From the NCBI GenBank assembly GCA_012511375.1, contig JAAZGF010000017.1:1-28956 (forward strand): 28,956 bases of DNA, read 5' to 3'. This stretch comes from Candidatus Dojkabacteria bacterium. GTDB lineage: Bacteria; Patescibacteriota; Dojkabacteria; SC72. This document shows, piece by piece, positions 8,527 through 16,046 of the stretch (within the stretch, counting starts at the first letter, position 1; each line of letters begins with the position of its first letter). Under the pieces are notes generated by a model. That model ran no database searches. It had not been told where the DNA came from and saw only the letters and a program-made list of their open reading frames with translations. The translations under genes were made by a program, and so were the position numbers.

Positions 8527-9093
8527 CTATTTAAAATTTTTCCACATATTACTGCCTTTTACCTTAAGGTCTCCTTTGTATTTGCTACCTAATCCTTTAC
8601 TCCCATAAGGCTTACTACAATCATCATCTAGCTCTTCAAAAGCAATTTGTGCTATCTTCATACCTGGATATATCTTTATAGGCAAAGGAGAAAGGTTTAC
8701 TAATTCCAAAGTTAATCTCAATTTATTCCCCGGATCTAAAAACCCAGCTGTTACATGAACAATTAAACCTAACCTAGCCAATGAACTTTTACCTTCTAAT
8801 CTTCCTACATGTCTAGAATTAACACCTGTTATCTCCTTAACATTGGCCAAAACAAGCTCATGAGGATGGATTATAATACCATCTGATGCCTTCTTAACAA
8901 CTATCTCTCTCATCAATCCCTTAGTTTTTTCTTTAACATCTATCATCCCTATACTCTCCTTGTTAAAAACCAAAAAATATTTATCTAAATGCAAATCATA
9001 AGATGCAGGTTGGAGGAACTCTTCAGAGAATGGTTCTATACATATCTCTCCTTTCTCCCTTTTCTCTTTAATACTTTTATCTGATAGTATCAT
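8527..9093 (-). CDS. dcd: dCTP deaminase, probably bifunctional deaminase/dUTPase
   Basis: 188 residues, trimeric dUTPase-fold family. Conserved motifs are PASYDLHL (29-36), EGKSSLARLG (100-109), VTAGFLDPG (114-122) and LTLELVN (127-133), where E130 fits the catalytic glutamate. The TAGF.DPG segment and the C-terminal PYGSKGLGSKYKG block resemble the Mycobacterium/Methanocaldococcus bifunctional enzymes, which turn dCTP directly into dUMP, rather than the E. coli form with VTAHRIDPGW. It is the last gene of the folate/thymidylate run, 21 nt after the ThyX-like gene, so it would supply dUMP. It converges with the cohesin-like gene, 6 nt apart. The deaminase assignment is strong; bifunctionality is inferred. 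Confidence 0.88.
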   Translation of the reverse strand: MILSDKSIKEKREKGEICIEPFSEEFLQPASYDLHLDKYFLVFNKESIGMIDVKEKTKGLMREIVVKKASDGIIIHPHELVLANVKEITGVNSRHVGRLEGKSSLARLGLIVHVTAGFLDPGNKLRLTLELVNLSPLPIKIYPGMKIAQIAFEELDDDCSKPYGSKGLGSKYKGDLKVKGSNMWKNFK

Positions 9094-9114
9094 TTTCTAT
9101 ATTTAATAATCTAA

Positions 9115-10710
9115 TTAACCCCTATCTACAAATTGATGTTTATCATCTATTTTAGGCTCTATGATTTTCTTTAAAAGAGGAACCCATATCGAATCCATAT
9201 ATGTTAAGCTCCTTAACCATTCATATACTAATTTCCTGTAAGATATGTGCCCACCATTCCTAGTTCTTAGATTAACCACATACTGTAAATCATCAAAAGA
9301 ACCGTAATATATATATCTTGTATTGTGAGCATAAGGAAGCATATATTTCGTAAACTCATCACAAACTTCTTTAGATACTACTTCTTTGGCCATTTCTCTC
9401 CACCCCCTAATTTGGGTATAGGTGTCTTCTAATCTACTCTCATACTCTTTCCTTAGTTTAGAAAATACAGGAATTTCTAGATAATTACATAAGTAATAGC
9501 ATTGATCATTTCTCCTCCCTAACTCCTGATCCATATCTATCTGATCATGTAGTAGAGGCATAAACCTCTCCATACTCCTATGCCTATTTAAATCTTTTAG
9601 AGTACCTAAGGATGCAAAACCTTCTATCTTAATTGCCCCTGACTGCCCAATATTGCCTAATTGATTGTGATGATCATGCTTATCAAATATTATCTCCCCT
9701 ATCTTCTCTTGATCACTCTCTGAGAATTCAAATTCTCTTTTTGAGCCCAAAGGATTTATCAAAGCCTCATAATGAGAGAGTAATGCCTCCATACAGTCAG
9801 GTGAATATGATATTTTTATAGCCTCTTGTTCACTTTCAGGAAGATTTGTAATCTGTTCTTTAGAAAGCTCTTTCTCTAACAAAGAAATTATCTCTTTGGT
9901 AGAATCCCTTCTACAACAATTTGGATCAGTATGCCTTATTAACCCATCCGCTTCTTTAATGTATCCTCTCACATCTAAATTAGAATCTCCCAATATATTT
10001 AACAACATATTGGATATCTCATTATCTGCAACAGAATCACTTGCACACATAAAGCTAATTCGTTCAGACCATGCCCTAGCTGACATTAGAAAAGCAGAAC
10101 TTGAATTATGTCCATAAGGAAGTAAGTATCTAGCAGTATCAAATGCTCTAGCAGTTAAAGCAGAATTTTCCTGTGCACTATCTTCGTTTATTTTAAAAAA
10201 CTTTTTTAATTGTTCTTTTGTTGGTTTAAGTAGCTCCTTGTAATCTTTGAACTGTTTAAGCATTATCCTCTCATATTCTTTACTTACCTCTCTATCATTA
10301 CAAACCTCCTTTGGAATTTTGATAAATTCAGGATATTGAAAATCTTGAAACCTGGTAGACCTTTCTTGTCCTGATATCACGGGCGATGAATAGAAGATTT
10401 TCATTACTACTGCCATTGGGATATTCTCTATACACACAAAAAGATCTGCCATATCTCCTACCGATTTATGTCCATACCCTGCGAATATCTTTTCTAATCT
10501 TTCTGCTGCATCCGTATTGTTTTTAATAATCTCAGATGCAATATCTACTATGGAATCTGCAGATCTACTGTATCTTGCCCCTAGATATGCATTAATAGAA
10601 GGCTGTTTAGATTCACAGTTCTGCAAGAGAGTATGGACTTTGAAATTATTCCACTCAGACTCTGCTCTTAAGGATGCTATGTGCAAATCTTTCCTGAAAC
10701 TTAATTTCAT
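9115..10710 (-). CDS. thyX: Double-length ThyX-family flavin-dependent thymidylate synthase
   Basis: 531 residues, about twice a normal ThyX, with two repeated ThyX-like halves. Half 1 has GYGHKSVGDMA (78-88, ThyX GHxSxxEH-like), then SGQERSTRF (113-121, the back half of RHRxxSxNExSxRY with RHR lost), and LLPYGHN (197-203). Half 2 has LNRHRSMERF (375-384, RHR kept), MLPYAHN (458-464) and NLRTRNGGHISYRKL (481-495, the conserved FxxLRxxxxAQxEIR region). It should make dTMP from dUMP using CH2-THF, FAD and NADPH, without forming dihydrofolate. Its place between glyA and dcd supports this. It starts 13 nt after glyA with no Shine-Dalgarno. Confidence 0.8.
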   Translation of the reverse strand: MKLSFRKDLHIASLRAESEWNNFKVHTLLQNCESKQPSINAYLGARYSRSADSIVDIASEIIKNNTDAAERLEKIFAGYGHKSVGDMADLFVCIENIPMAVVMKIFYSSPVISGQERSTRFQDFQYPEFIKIPKEVCNDREVSKEYERIMLKQFKDYKELLKPTKEQLKKFFKINEDSAQENSALTARAFDTARYLLPYGHNSSSAFLMSARAWSERISFMCASDSVADNEISNMLLNILGDSNLDVRGYIKEADGLIRHTDPNCCRRDSTKEIISLLEKELSKEQITNLPESEQEAIKISYSPDCMEALLSHYEALINPLGSKREFEFSESDQEKIGEIIFDKHDHHNQLGNIGQSGAIKIEGFASLGTLKDLNRHRSMERFMPLLHDQIDMDQELGRRNDQCYYLCNYLEIPVFSKLRKEYESRLEDTYTQIRGWREMAKEVVSKEVCDEFTKYMLPYAHNTRYIYYGSFDDLQYVVNLRTRNGGHISYRKLVYEWLRSLTYMDSIWVPLLKKIIEPKIDDKHQFVDRG

Positions 10711-10723
10711 ATATTTTGTACTT

Positions 10724-11947
10724 TTAATTTATACCTGGAATAGGAAATCGTAGAGCGAAGTTTTTAATATCTTCTCTTTTTTGTTTAAGATATTCTTCAT
10801 TATCCATATTCTTTAAGACATCATCTATATATTCTGCTACCTTAATCATTTCCTCTTCTTTCATTCCTCTTGTTGTTAATGCTGGAGTTCCTACCCTTAT
10901 ACCAGAGGGATCCCAAGGTTTTCTAGTATCATTAGGTATAGTATTCTTGTTCACAGTAATATTTGCTCTCTCCAATATAGTAGATACCTCTTCTCCTCCT
11001 ACTTCTCGTAGACCTTTAGAACCTTCTAAATCCAAAAGAAAGAGATGGTTATCTGTTCCTCCGGAAACTATCTTGTATCCTTTTCTAGATAGCTCTTTAG
11101 AAAGGATTTTAGCGTTTTTAATAACTTGTTGAGAATACTTTTTAAATTCTTTTGTACCTGCTTCTCTCAATGCTACTGCTATTGCTGCTGTAATATGATT
11201 GTGTGGGCCTCCCTGTAGACCAGGAAATACAGCCTTATCTATTACTTCTCCATATTCACTTTTACACATAATCATAGCCCCCCTAGGCCCTCTAAGAGTC
11301 TTGTGCGTTGTTGTAGTAACTACGTCTGCATACTCTACTGGAGATGGATACTCTCCTGCTGCAATTAACCCTGCAACATGCGCTATATCAGCAACAAGAT
11401 ATGCACCTACTTCATCTGCTATTTTCCTAAACTGTTTCCAATCAATAATTCTAGAATATGCTGAAAAACCTGCCCAAATTAATTTAGGAGAGTGTTCTTT
11501 GGCTAGTTTTAATACTTCATCATAGTTAATATATCCATCATCATCCACACCATAACTTCTAGAATCAAAATAACTACCTGATATTGACACTTTAAATCCA
11601 TGAGTCAAATGCCCTCCTGAATCTAAAGACATCCCTAAAGTCCTATCACCTGGTTTAAGTAACGCAAAATGTACCGCTAGGTTTGCAGGAGATCCAGAAT
11701 ATGGCTGTACATTAACATGCTCCACACCAAAAAGATCCTTTGCTAATTGAATCGCCTCCCTTTCTATTTCATCAACATACTCATTCCCCTTGTAATATCT
11801 TTTACCAGGATATCCCTCTGAATACTTGTTCGTAAGAATAGAGCCCATACATTGCAATACTGATTCAGATACATAATTCTCTGATGCTATTAACTCCAAG
11901 CCTTCTAGTTGTCTTTGAGATTCCTTTTGAATTAACTCTTCTATCAT
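10724..11947 (-). CDS. glyA: Serine hydroxymethyltransferase
   Basis: 407 residues, close to the family's usual 410-420. PLP enzyme converting serine + THF to glycine + CH2-THF. It shows LELIASENYVS near the N-terminus, the YSGSPANLAV substrate/PLP region, DIAHVAGLI, the PLP-lysine motif THKTLRGPRG and the ending RFPIPG. Its product is the one-carbon donor for the ThyX-like enzyme 13 nt downstream. A plausible own promoter (TTTAAA-N17-TAAAAT) lies 8 nt before the ATG, so it may be transcribed both from folD and on its own. Confidence 0.97.
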   Translation of the reverse strand: MIEELIQKESQRQLEGLELIASENYVSESVLQCMGSILTNKYSEGYPGKRYYKGNEYVDEIEREAIQLAKDLFGVEHVNVQPYSGSPANLAVHFALLKPGDRTLGMSLDSGGHLTHGFKVSISGSYFDSRSYGVDDDGYINYDEVLKLAKEHSPKLIWAGFSAYSRIIDWKQFRKIADEVGAYLVADIAHVAGLIAAGEYPSPVEYADVVTTTTHKTLRGPRGAMIMCKSEYGEVIDKAVFPGLQGGPHNHITAAIAVALREAGTKEFKKYSQQVIKNAKILSKELSRKGYKIVSGGTDNHLFLLDLEGSKGLREVGGEEVSTILERANITVNKNTIPNDTRKPWDPSGIRVGTPALTTRGMKEEEMIKVAEYIDDVLKNMDNEEYLKQKREDIKNFALRFPIPGIN

Positions 11948-11955
11948 CTCAAAGC

Positions 11956-11984
11956 ATTTTACATTAAAACAAGAACCCTTTAAA
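11956..11984 (-). promoter_or_regulatory. Candidate promoter of glyA-thyX-dcd
   Basis: TTTAAA (11984-11979), 17-nt spacer, TAAAAT (11961-11956), then 8 nt to the glyA ATG. It sits in a 67-nt gap between folD and glyA, unusually long within this gene run, and would give a near-leaderless mRNA. Confidence 0.45.
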
Positions 11985-12014
11985 GGCCCATAGTGAAAGT
12001 TGTAGTGGTTTTGA

Positions 12015-12869
12015 TTAGCTTAATCTTTTGGAAGCAATGCTAACAACATTTTCCATTAAACAAGCAACTGTCATTGGTCCAACTCCACCTGGAACAGGAG
12101 TTATATATGAAGGGATACCTGATACCTCTTCTATATCTACATCTCCTACTACTTTACCTGTTTTAGGATGCCTGTTTGAACCAACATCTATTAAAACAAC
12201 CTCATGAGTTAAAAAACTCGAATCAACAAAAAGAGGTATTCCTGTAGCTGACACTAATATTTCTGCTTGTTTAGATATTTCTTTAATATTAGGGGTTTTA
12301 GAATTACAAATAGTGACTGTAGCATCTCTTCTTAACAAAAGAGCACTAAGAGGAATACCTACAATATTACTAGAACCTAATATCACAACCCTTTTTCCAG
12401 AAACTTCAATATTATACTCTTCTAAAAGCCTTAGTATCCCTAAGGGAGTTGCTGGAGGGATAGCTCTTGGATCATTAAGAAAAAGTCTTCCTAGATTTAC
12501 AGAAGTTAATCCATCAACATCTTTTTTGGGATCTATACTTTCTAGAACCAAATTACTATCTATATGATCAGGCAAAGGTAGTTGAACCATGAAAGCATCA
12601 GTATGTTGGAACTCATTTAATGCTTTTACTAGATTTACAACCTCTTTTGTAGAAATATCCTCCTGTAAATGATGTGTTTGACAAGTAATTCCTAACTCTC
12701 TTGCTGTTTTCTCTTTCATCTTTACATACTTAATACTACCAAAATCATCTCCTACTAAGATTAAATCCAATCTAGGAGCTCTTTCACCTCTCATTGTTGA
12801 TTTTTCTACTTTCGTAGAAATTTCATCAAATATTTTTTGCGATAGTAATTTACCATCTAAGATTTTCAT
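12015..12869 (-). CDS. folD: FolD methylene-THF dehydrogenase/cyclohydrolase
   Basis: 284 residues, typical length. Interconverts CH2-THF, methenyl-THF and 10-formyl-THF with NADP. It has the catalytic motif YVKMKEKTARELGI (Lys kept, about 50-63), VQLPLP (about 95-100), the dinucleotide motif GSSNIVGIPL (usually GRSxxVGxP; here Ser replaces the first Arg) and the signature PVPGGVGPMT near the C-terminus. It lies 22 nt after the ABC transporter and upstream of glyA, so it shares the one-carbon pathway. A TAGAAT 9 nt before the ATG may be an internal promoter (weak). Confidence 0.96.
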   Translation of the reverse strand: MKILDGKLLSQKIFDEISTKVEKSTMRGERAPRLDLILVGDDFGSIKYVKMKEKTARELGITCQTHHLQEDISTKEVVNLVKALNEFQHTDAFMVQLPLPDHIDSNLVLESIDPKKDVDGLTSVNLGRLFLNDPRAIPPATPLGILRLLEEYNIEVSGKRVVILGSSNIVGIPLSALLLRRDATVTICNSKTPNIKEISKQAEILVSATGIPLFVDSSFLTHEVVLIDVGSNRHPKTGKVVGDVDIEEVSGIPSYITPVPGGVGPMTVACLMENVVSIASKRLS

Positions 12870-12891
12870 ACTCTGAATATTCTATCACAAG

Positions 12892-14700
12892 TTAAGATCT
12901 TCTTTTTGTCTCTTTGTACAGCTTCCCTTTCTCCTTCATTAATTCATCCCATGATCCTGATTCTACTATTTTACCTTTATCAAAATAGTAGATTCTATCA
13001 AAATCCTTAAGATAATTAATACTTCTTGTAATATATATTACTGACCGAGTCTCTCCTGCAAATTCAAAGATATTACTAAGTATCTCTCTTGCCGAAATAT
13101 CATCTATGAATGTAAATGGCTCATCCATTATAAATATGTTTCTGTTTCTGTAGAGCATTCTGGCTATTGAAAGTCTCTGCCAATATCCTGGAGAGAGTTC
13201 CTTTCCAGAAGGAAATGTTTTTCCTAATATATTACTATTTTTAAAATTCATCTGTTTCTTAAATTTAGTAACTTGGGCTATTTTACTTACCTTTTCAAAA
13301 AGTTTTCTGTCTACATTCTTCCGTTGCCCTGCAATAACGATATTTTCTTCTAAGCTAAAATGATAATTAACAAAATCTTGGAATATTACAGAGAGCTTTT
13401 TCTTTAACTGACCTCTATCCAAATCTTGAATATCATGTCCATCTATTAGATACTCTCCTTCATTTACCCTGTATAGTCCAGCTAGAATCTTTACAACACT
13501 AGTTCTCCCTGAACCATCTCCTCCAAAGAAAGCTATCTTTTCTCCAGGCTTTACCTCTAAATTCAAATTACTCAATATTTTAGTCCCTGGATCATCTGGA
13601 TATTCAAAATTAAGGTTTTTAAACTCAAGAGTAGGAGTTTCTTCTCCAAGTTTAATACTACCATGCTTAGAATCACCAAAACCTTGATATTCAATTAAAT
13701 CAAAAAACTCCTCAACATATTCTAAATTATTAGACATCAAAGATATAGCATTTATTATTTCATAAATACTCGCATATACTACTCCTACATAATCAAAGAG
13801 AGCTTTAAATGTACCAAAAGTTAACCCTTTTGCTATAGATACAGCTAAAACATATATTATATATCCATATTTAAGTGTTTCCCCTATTACAGAGTATGCT
13901 GTTTGATCTTTAGTGAAATTGAAGTGTTTTTTTAACAAACCTTTTACATATTGTTCATACTCTTCACTATATTTCCTTTTTAAATGGGAATATATATTAT
14001 TTACTCTTAGTTCTGCAAAATTTGCTATCCTTATACCTAAATTCTGTATATAGTTAAGAAACTTAATCTTGCCTGTCTGTTCGTCTTGATAAATCCTTAT
14101 CTGCTTCCTTCTATAATGGGTTGCTACTGTCTCAGGAAGAACAAAAATCAAGAAGAGGAATACACTCCAACGCATAGTTCCAAAAAGAATAATTCCAGCA
14201 CTAAACAATCTGATTGTATTACTAAGTACAGTAGAGAAATTTTCATATGTGGATACTATTCTTTCTACAGAAAACGAAGGTACAAACACAAGCATATCCT
14301 GGAAATCTTCTGTCTCAATATCCTCCAAGTTTGTATCTGATATCTTTTGTAAAATATCCTCTTGAGAGTCCTTCTTTATATTTTCATTAATGCAGTGATG
14401 TAGATATTCACGAATACGTTTACATATCTGTGCAACAATCCAAAGAAGAAGAATTAAGAGAAGATAAAAGAACGAATCAGTACTTAAATATTCTTTTAAT
14501 TGGAAAGAGTTCCAGCTAAGTAAAATATTTGTAGTTTCATCAATAAATTTCCCAAGAATGGTAATTCCATATATTTCAGCAGCAGTAGAAATCACAAACA
14601 AAATATCCCTTAATACTGTTACAGCTGGGTACTTGGAATATATGAACTTAAGAGTCCTTGTTAATGCAAAGATTTTTCTTTTAGTTTTCTGTACAATCAT
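12892..14700 (-). CDS. ABC exporter (fused permease-ATPase) with degenerate ATPase motifs
   Basis: An N-terminal exporter membrane domain with about six helices (residues 25-330) is followed by a nucleotide-binding domain. Walker A reads GGDGSGRT: the invariant Lys is Arg (codon AGA). The signature is LSPGYWQ instead of LSGGQ. The Q-loop (VIFQDF) and Walker B with catalytic Glu (IFIMDEP) are intact. The H-loop His appears to be Arg (ITRSIN where ITHRL is usual). Hydrolysis may be slow or lost, as in degenerate half-transporters; substrate unknown. The longest frame starts at 14745, but that reads through the promoter and overlaps the divergent gene. I take ATG 14700 (MIVQKTKRK), 6 nt after TATTAT, giving 602 residues. 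Confidence 0.85.
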   Translation of the reverse strand: MIVQKTKRKIFALTRTLKFIYSKYPAVTVLRDILFVISTAAEIYGITILGKFIDETTNILLSWNSFQLKEYLSTDSFFYLLLILLLWIVAQICKRIREYLHHCINENIKKDSQEDILQKISDTNLEDIETEDFQDMLVFVPSFSVERIVSTYENFSTVLSNTIRLFSAGIILFGTMRWSVFLFLIFVLPETVATHYRRKQIRIYQDEQTGKIKFLNYIQNLGIRIANFAELRVNNIYSHLKRKYSEEYEQYVKGLLKKHFNFTKDQTAYSVIGETLKYGYIIYVLAVSIAKGLTFGTFKALFDYVGVVYASIYEIINAISLMSNNLEYVEEFFDLIEYQGFGDSKHGSIKLGEETPTLEFKNLNFEYPDDPGTKILSNLNLEVKPGEKIAFFGGDGSGRTSVVKILAGLYRVNEGEYLIDGHDIQDLDRGQLKKKLSVIFQDFVNYHFSLEENIVIAGQRKNVDRKLFEKVSKIAQVTKFKKQMNFKNSNILGKTFPSGKELSPGYWQRLSIARMLYRNRNIFIMDEPFTFIDDISAREILSNIFEFAGETRSVIYITRSINYLKDFDRIYYFDKGKIVESGSWDELMKEKGKLYKETKRRS

Positions 14701-14705
14701 TAAGA

Positions 14706-14712
14706 TATAATA
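14706..14712. promoter_or_regulatory. Shared symmetrical -10 element for divergent genes
   Basis: TATAAT on the plus strand (14706-14711) and TATTAT on the minus strand (14712-14707) are the same bases read both ways. The plus gene starts at 14735 and the minus gene at 14700. No strong -35 on either side. Confidence 0.45.
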
Positions 14713-14734
14713 GCATGAGAATGAAAGAGAGAAA

Positions 14735-15196
14735 ATGAGGGACACAGAATTTTTAGAAAATATTCTTTATGATTTATGGGAAAATCATTTTTGTGATGTA
14801 CCCAGACATAATCTTGTTATTATAAAATATGGTAAGTTCTCTAAAAGACAGCTAGGGTCCATTAAAATAGCAAATAGTAAAACAAAAATTAAAAAAATGT
14901 TAAAAGAGAAATGGAATGATCTTTTAGCTCAGGATGATAAAAGTATTACCGTTATTACTATTTCCAGATATTTCCAAAACGAGATTATCCCTGAATTTGT
15001 TCTAAGAGCAGTAGTTGCTCATGAACTTTGTCATTATACTCATGGTTTCAGTTCTCCACTAGAAAAAAGATTTAATAATCCACACCAAGGGAGTGTTGTA
15101 AAGAAAGAACTTAAAAAAAGAGGTCTTTGGGAAGAACAAGAGAAAGCAGATGAGTGGATTGAAAAGCATTGGAGAAGGATAGTATCAGGAAAGTAA
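14735..15196 (+). CDS. SprT-like zinc metalloprotease-fold protein
   Basis: 153 residues. The zincin motif HELCHYTHG (HExxH) lies at about 97-105, in the setting VVAHELCHYTHGFSSP. A later PHQGSVVKKELKKRGLW could give the third ligand and the typical SprT-like tail. The N-terminal half (about 1-70) is mixed alpha/beta with no signal peptide or membrane helix, so it is cytoplasmic. SprT-like proteins include DNA-protein crosslink proteases and YgjP-type proteins; which of these applies is unknown. It is divergent from the ABC exporter over a common -10. Its last 12 bases overlap the small minus-strand ORF at 15185. Confidence 0.65.
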   Translation: MRDTEFLENILYDLWENHFCDVPRHNLVIIKYGKFSKRQLGSIKIANSKTKIKKMLKEKWNDLLAQDDKSITVITISRYFQNEIIPEFVLRAVVAHELCHYTHGFSSPLEKRFNNPHQGSVVKKELKKRGLWEEQEKADEWIEKHWRRIVSGK

Positions 15197-15325
15197 TTTC
15201 TTTATTTCTGCAATTTTATAGAGAATTTCCTGTATGTCTTTTTTGTTAATATATACCTGATTTTCCAGTTTAAAGAACAGGATATGTAAATCTTCTAATA
15301 ATAGTTCTAAATGTTTTCTATTCAT
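15185..15325 (-). CDS. Small 46-aa helical protein (candidate)
   Basis: ATG at 15325, stop at 15185. The sequence runs MNRKHLELLLEDLHILFFKL, then ENQVYINKKDIQEILYKIAE, then IKKLLS, with leucine/isoleucine spacing typical of an amphipathic or coiled-coil helix pair. Support: TATTAT lies 5 nt before the ATG, the same layout as the leaderless genes here, and the frame fills most of an otherwise empty 244-nt gap. It overlaps the SprT-like gene tail by 12 nt, as other convergent pairs here do, and is divergent from the XRE regulator. Function unknown; it may be a chance ORF. Confidence 0.4.
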   Translation of the reverse strand: MNRKHLELLLEDLHILFFKLENQVYINKKDIQEILYKIAEIKKLLS

Positions 15326-15330
15326 ATTTC

Positions 15331-15336
15331 ATAATA
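15331..15336 (-). promoter_or_regulatory. -10 box of the 46-aa ORF
   Basis: TATTAT on the minus strand, 5 nt before the ATG at 15325. No clear -35. Confidence 0.35.
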
Positions 15337-15403
15337 TCTCTTCTTTCTTACATTTTTCTTACTTATTCAACACATCCTTTCTCTTTTAAGAAATACCCTT
15401 CTA

Positions 15404-15432
15404 TTCCATAATATTTAATATGTAAATAGAAT
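15404..15432 (+). promoter_or_regulatory. Candidate promoter of the XRE regulator
   Basis: TTCCAT (15404-15409), 17-nt spacer, TAGAAT (15427-15432), 8 nt to the ATG at 15441. The spacer holds an AT-rich near-palindrome (AATATTTAATAT, about 15409-15420) that could be an autoregulatory operator; that is inference. The same TTCCAT-N17 layout precedes the glycosyltransferase at 28670. Confidence 0.4.
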
Positions 15433-15440
15433 CTATATAT

Positions 15441-15983
15441 ATGAACAATACTCATATTGGAGAAAATATTAGGATATACAGAAAAAGGAAGAATATTACA
15501 CAGAGGGAGTTAGGAGACAAGATAGGAAAGACATGGGAAATGGTTTCTAGATACGAAAGAGGTGTTAGTTCTCCTTCTAAACAAATAAATTCTTTAGCTG
15601 ATGCCTTAGATGTAGATATTAAAGACCTCTTTAGGGATCCAGCAGAGAAAGATACAGAAAAACATTATTTTAATAGAGTTCCTCTTTTTACTTACATCCC
15701 TGAAAATGCCGACTTTAAAAAAGAGAGAAGTTTTGTTTACTATACAGCACCTGACTGGATATTAGATATTGATAACAAATGTTTTGTAATAACAACTGAT
15801 TTAGCAACAATTCAAACAGATAGAATTACTAAAGGGAAACTCTTTGTTTCTCCAAATAGTGAATGTTTTAAAGGAGATCTTGTTCTTAAAAAAGAGAATG
15901 AGAAGTTGGTTGCAGAAGAACTAAAAGAGGAAAGAAGAGAAGAAATAGTAGGGAAAATTTTAGCTGAAGAGATAGCTTTTTAA
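15441..15983 (+). CDS. XRE-family regulator with degenerate LexA/S24-like C-terminus
   Basis: 180 residues. Residues 5-60 form a Cro/cI-type helix-turn-helix (IGENIRIYRKRKNITQRELG, recognition helix around TWEMVSRYERG). The C-terminal part (VPLFTYIPENADF...WILDIDNKCFVITTD...ITKGKLFVSP...GDLVLKK...VGKILAEEI) follows the S24/LexA strand order. However, TTDLAT stands where the catalytic-Ser GDSM motif should be, and no clear catalytic Lys is seen. It would dimerise but not self-cleave (inference). Likely targets are its own promoter and the divergent small ORF. A hairpin 20 nt after the stop could also end this transcript. Confidence 0.75.
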   Translation: MNNTHIGENIRIYRKRKNITQRELGDKIGKTWEMVSRYERGVSSPSKQINSLADALDVDIKDLFRDPAEKDTEKHYFNRVPLFTYIPENADFKKERSFVYYTAPDWILDIDNKCFVITTDLATIQTDRITKGKLFVSPNSECFKGDLVLKKENEKLVAEELKEERREEIVGKILAEEIAF

Positions 15984-16003
15984 AAGTAATAATACAAAAA
16001 AAA

Positions 16004-16027
16004 AAGAGGAGCTTTTAAACTCCTCTT
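16004..16027 (-). terminator. Rho-independent terminator of groES-groEL
   Basis: Inverted repeat AAGAGGAG/CTCCTCTT (8 bp, 8-nt loop) followed on the minus strand by a run of ten or so T (plus-strand A-run just before 16004). It lies 20 nt after the groEL stop. On the plus strand the hairpin is followed only by a C/T-rich stretch, so termination there is weaker. Confidence 0.82.
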
Positions 16028-16046
16028 CTTCCATTCCATTAAACGA

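Noticed and set aside
14701..14745. N-terminal extension of the ABC exporter starting at 14745
   Set aside because: The 15 extra residues are read from the divergent promoter and overlap the SprT-like gene start; the ATG at 14700 sits 6 nt after a -10 box like other genes here.
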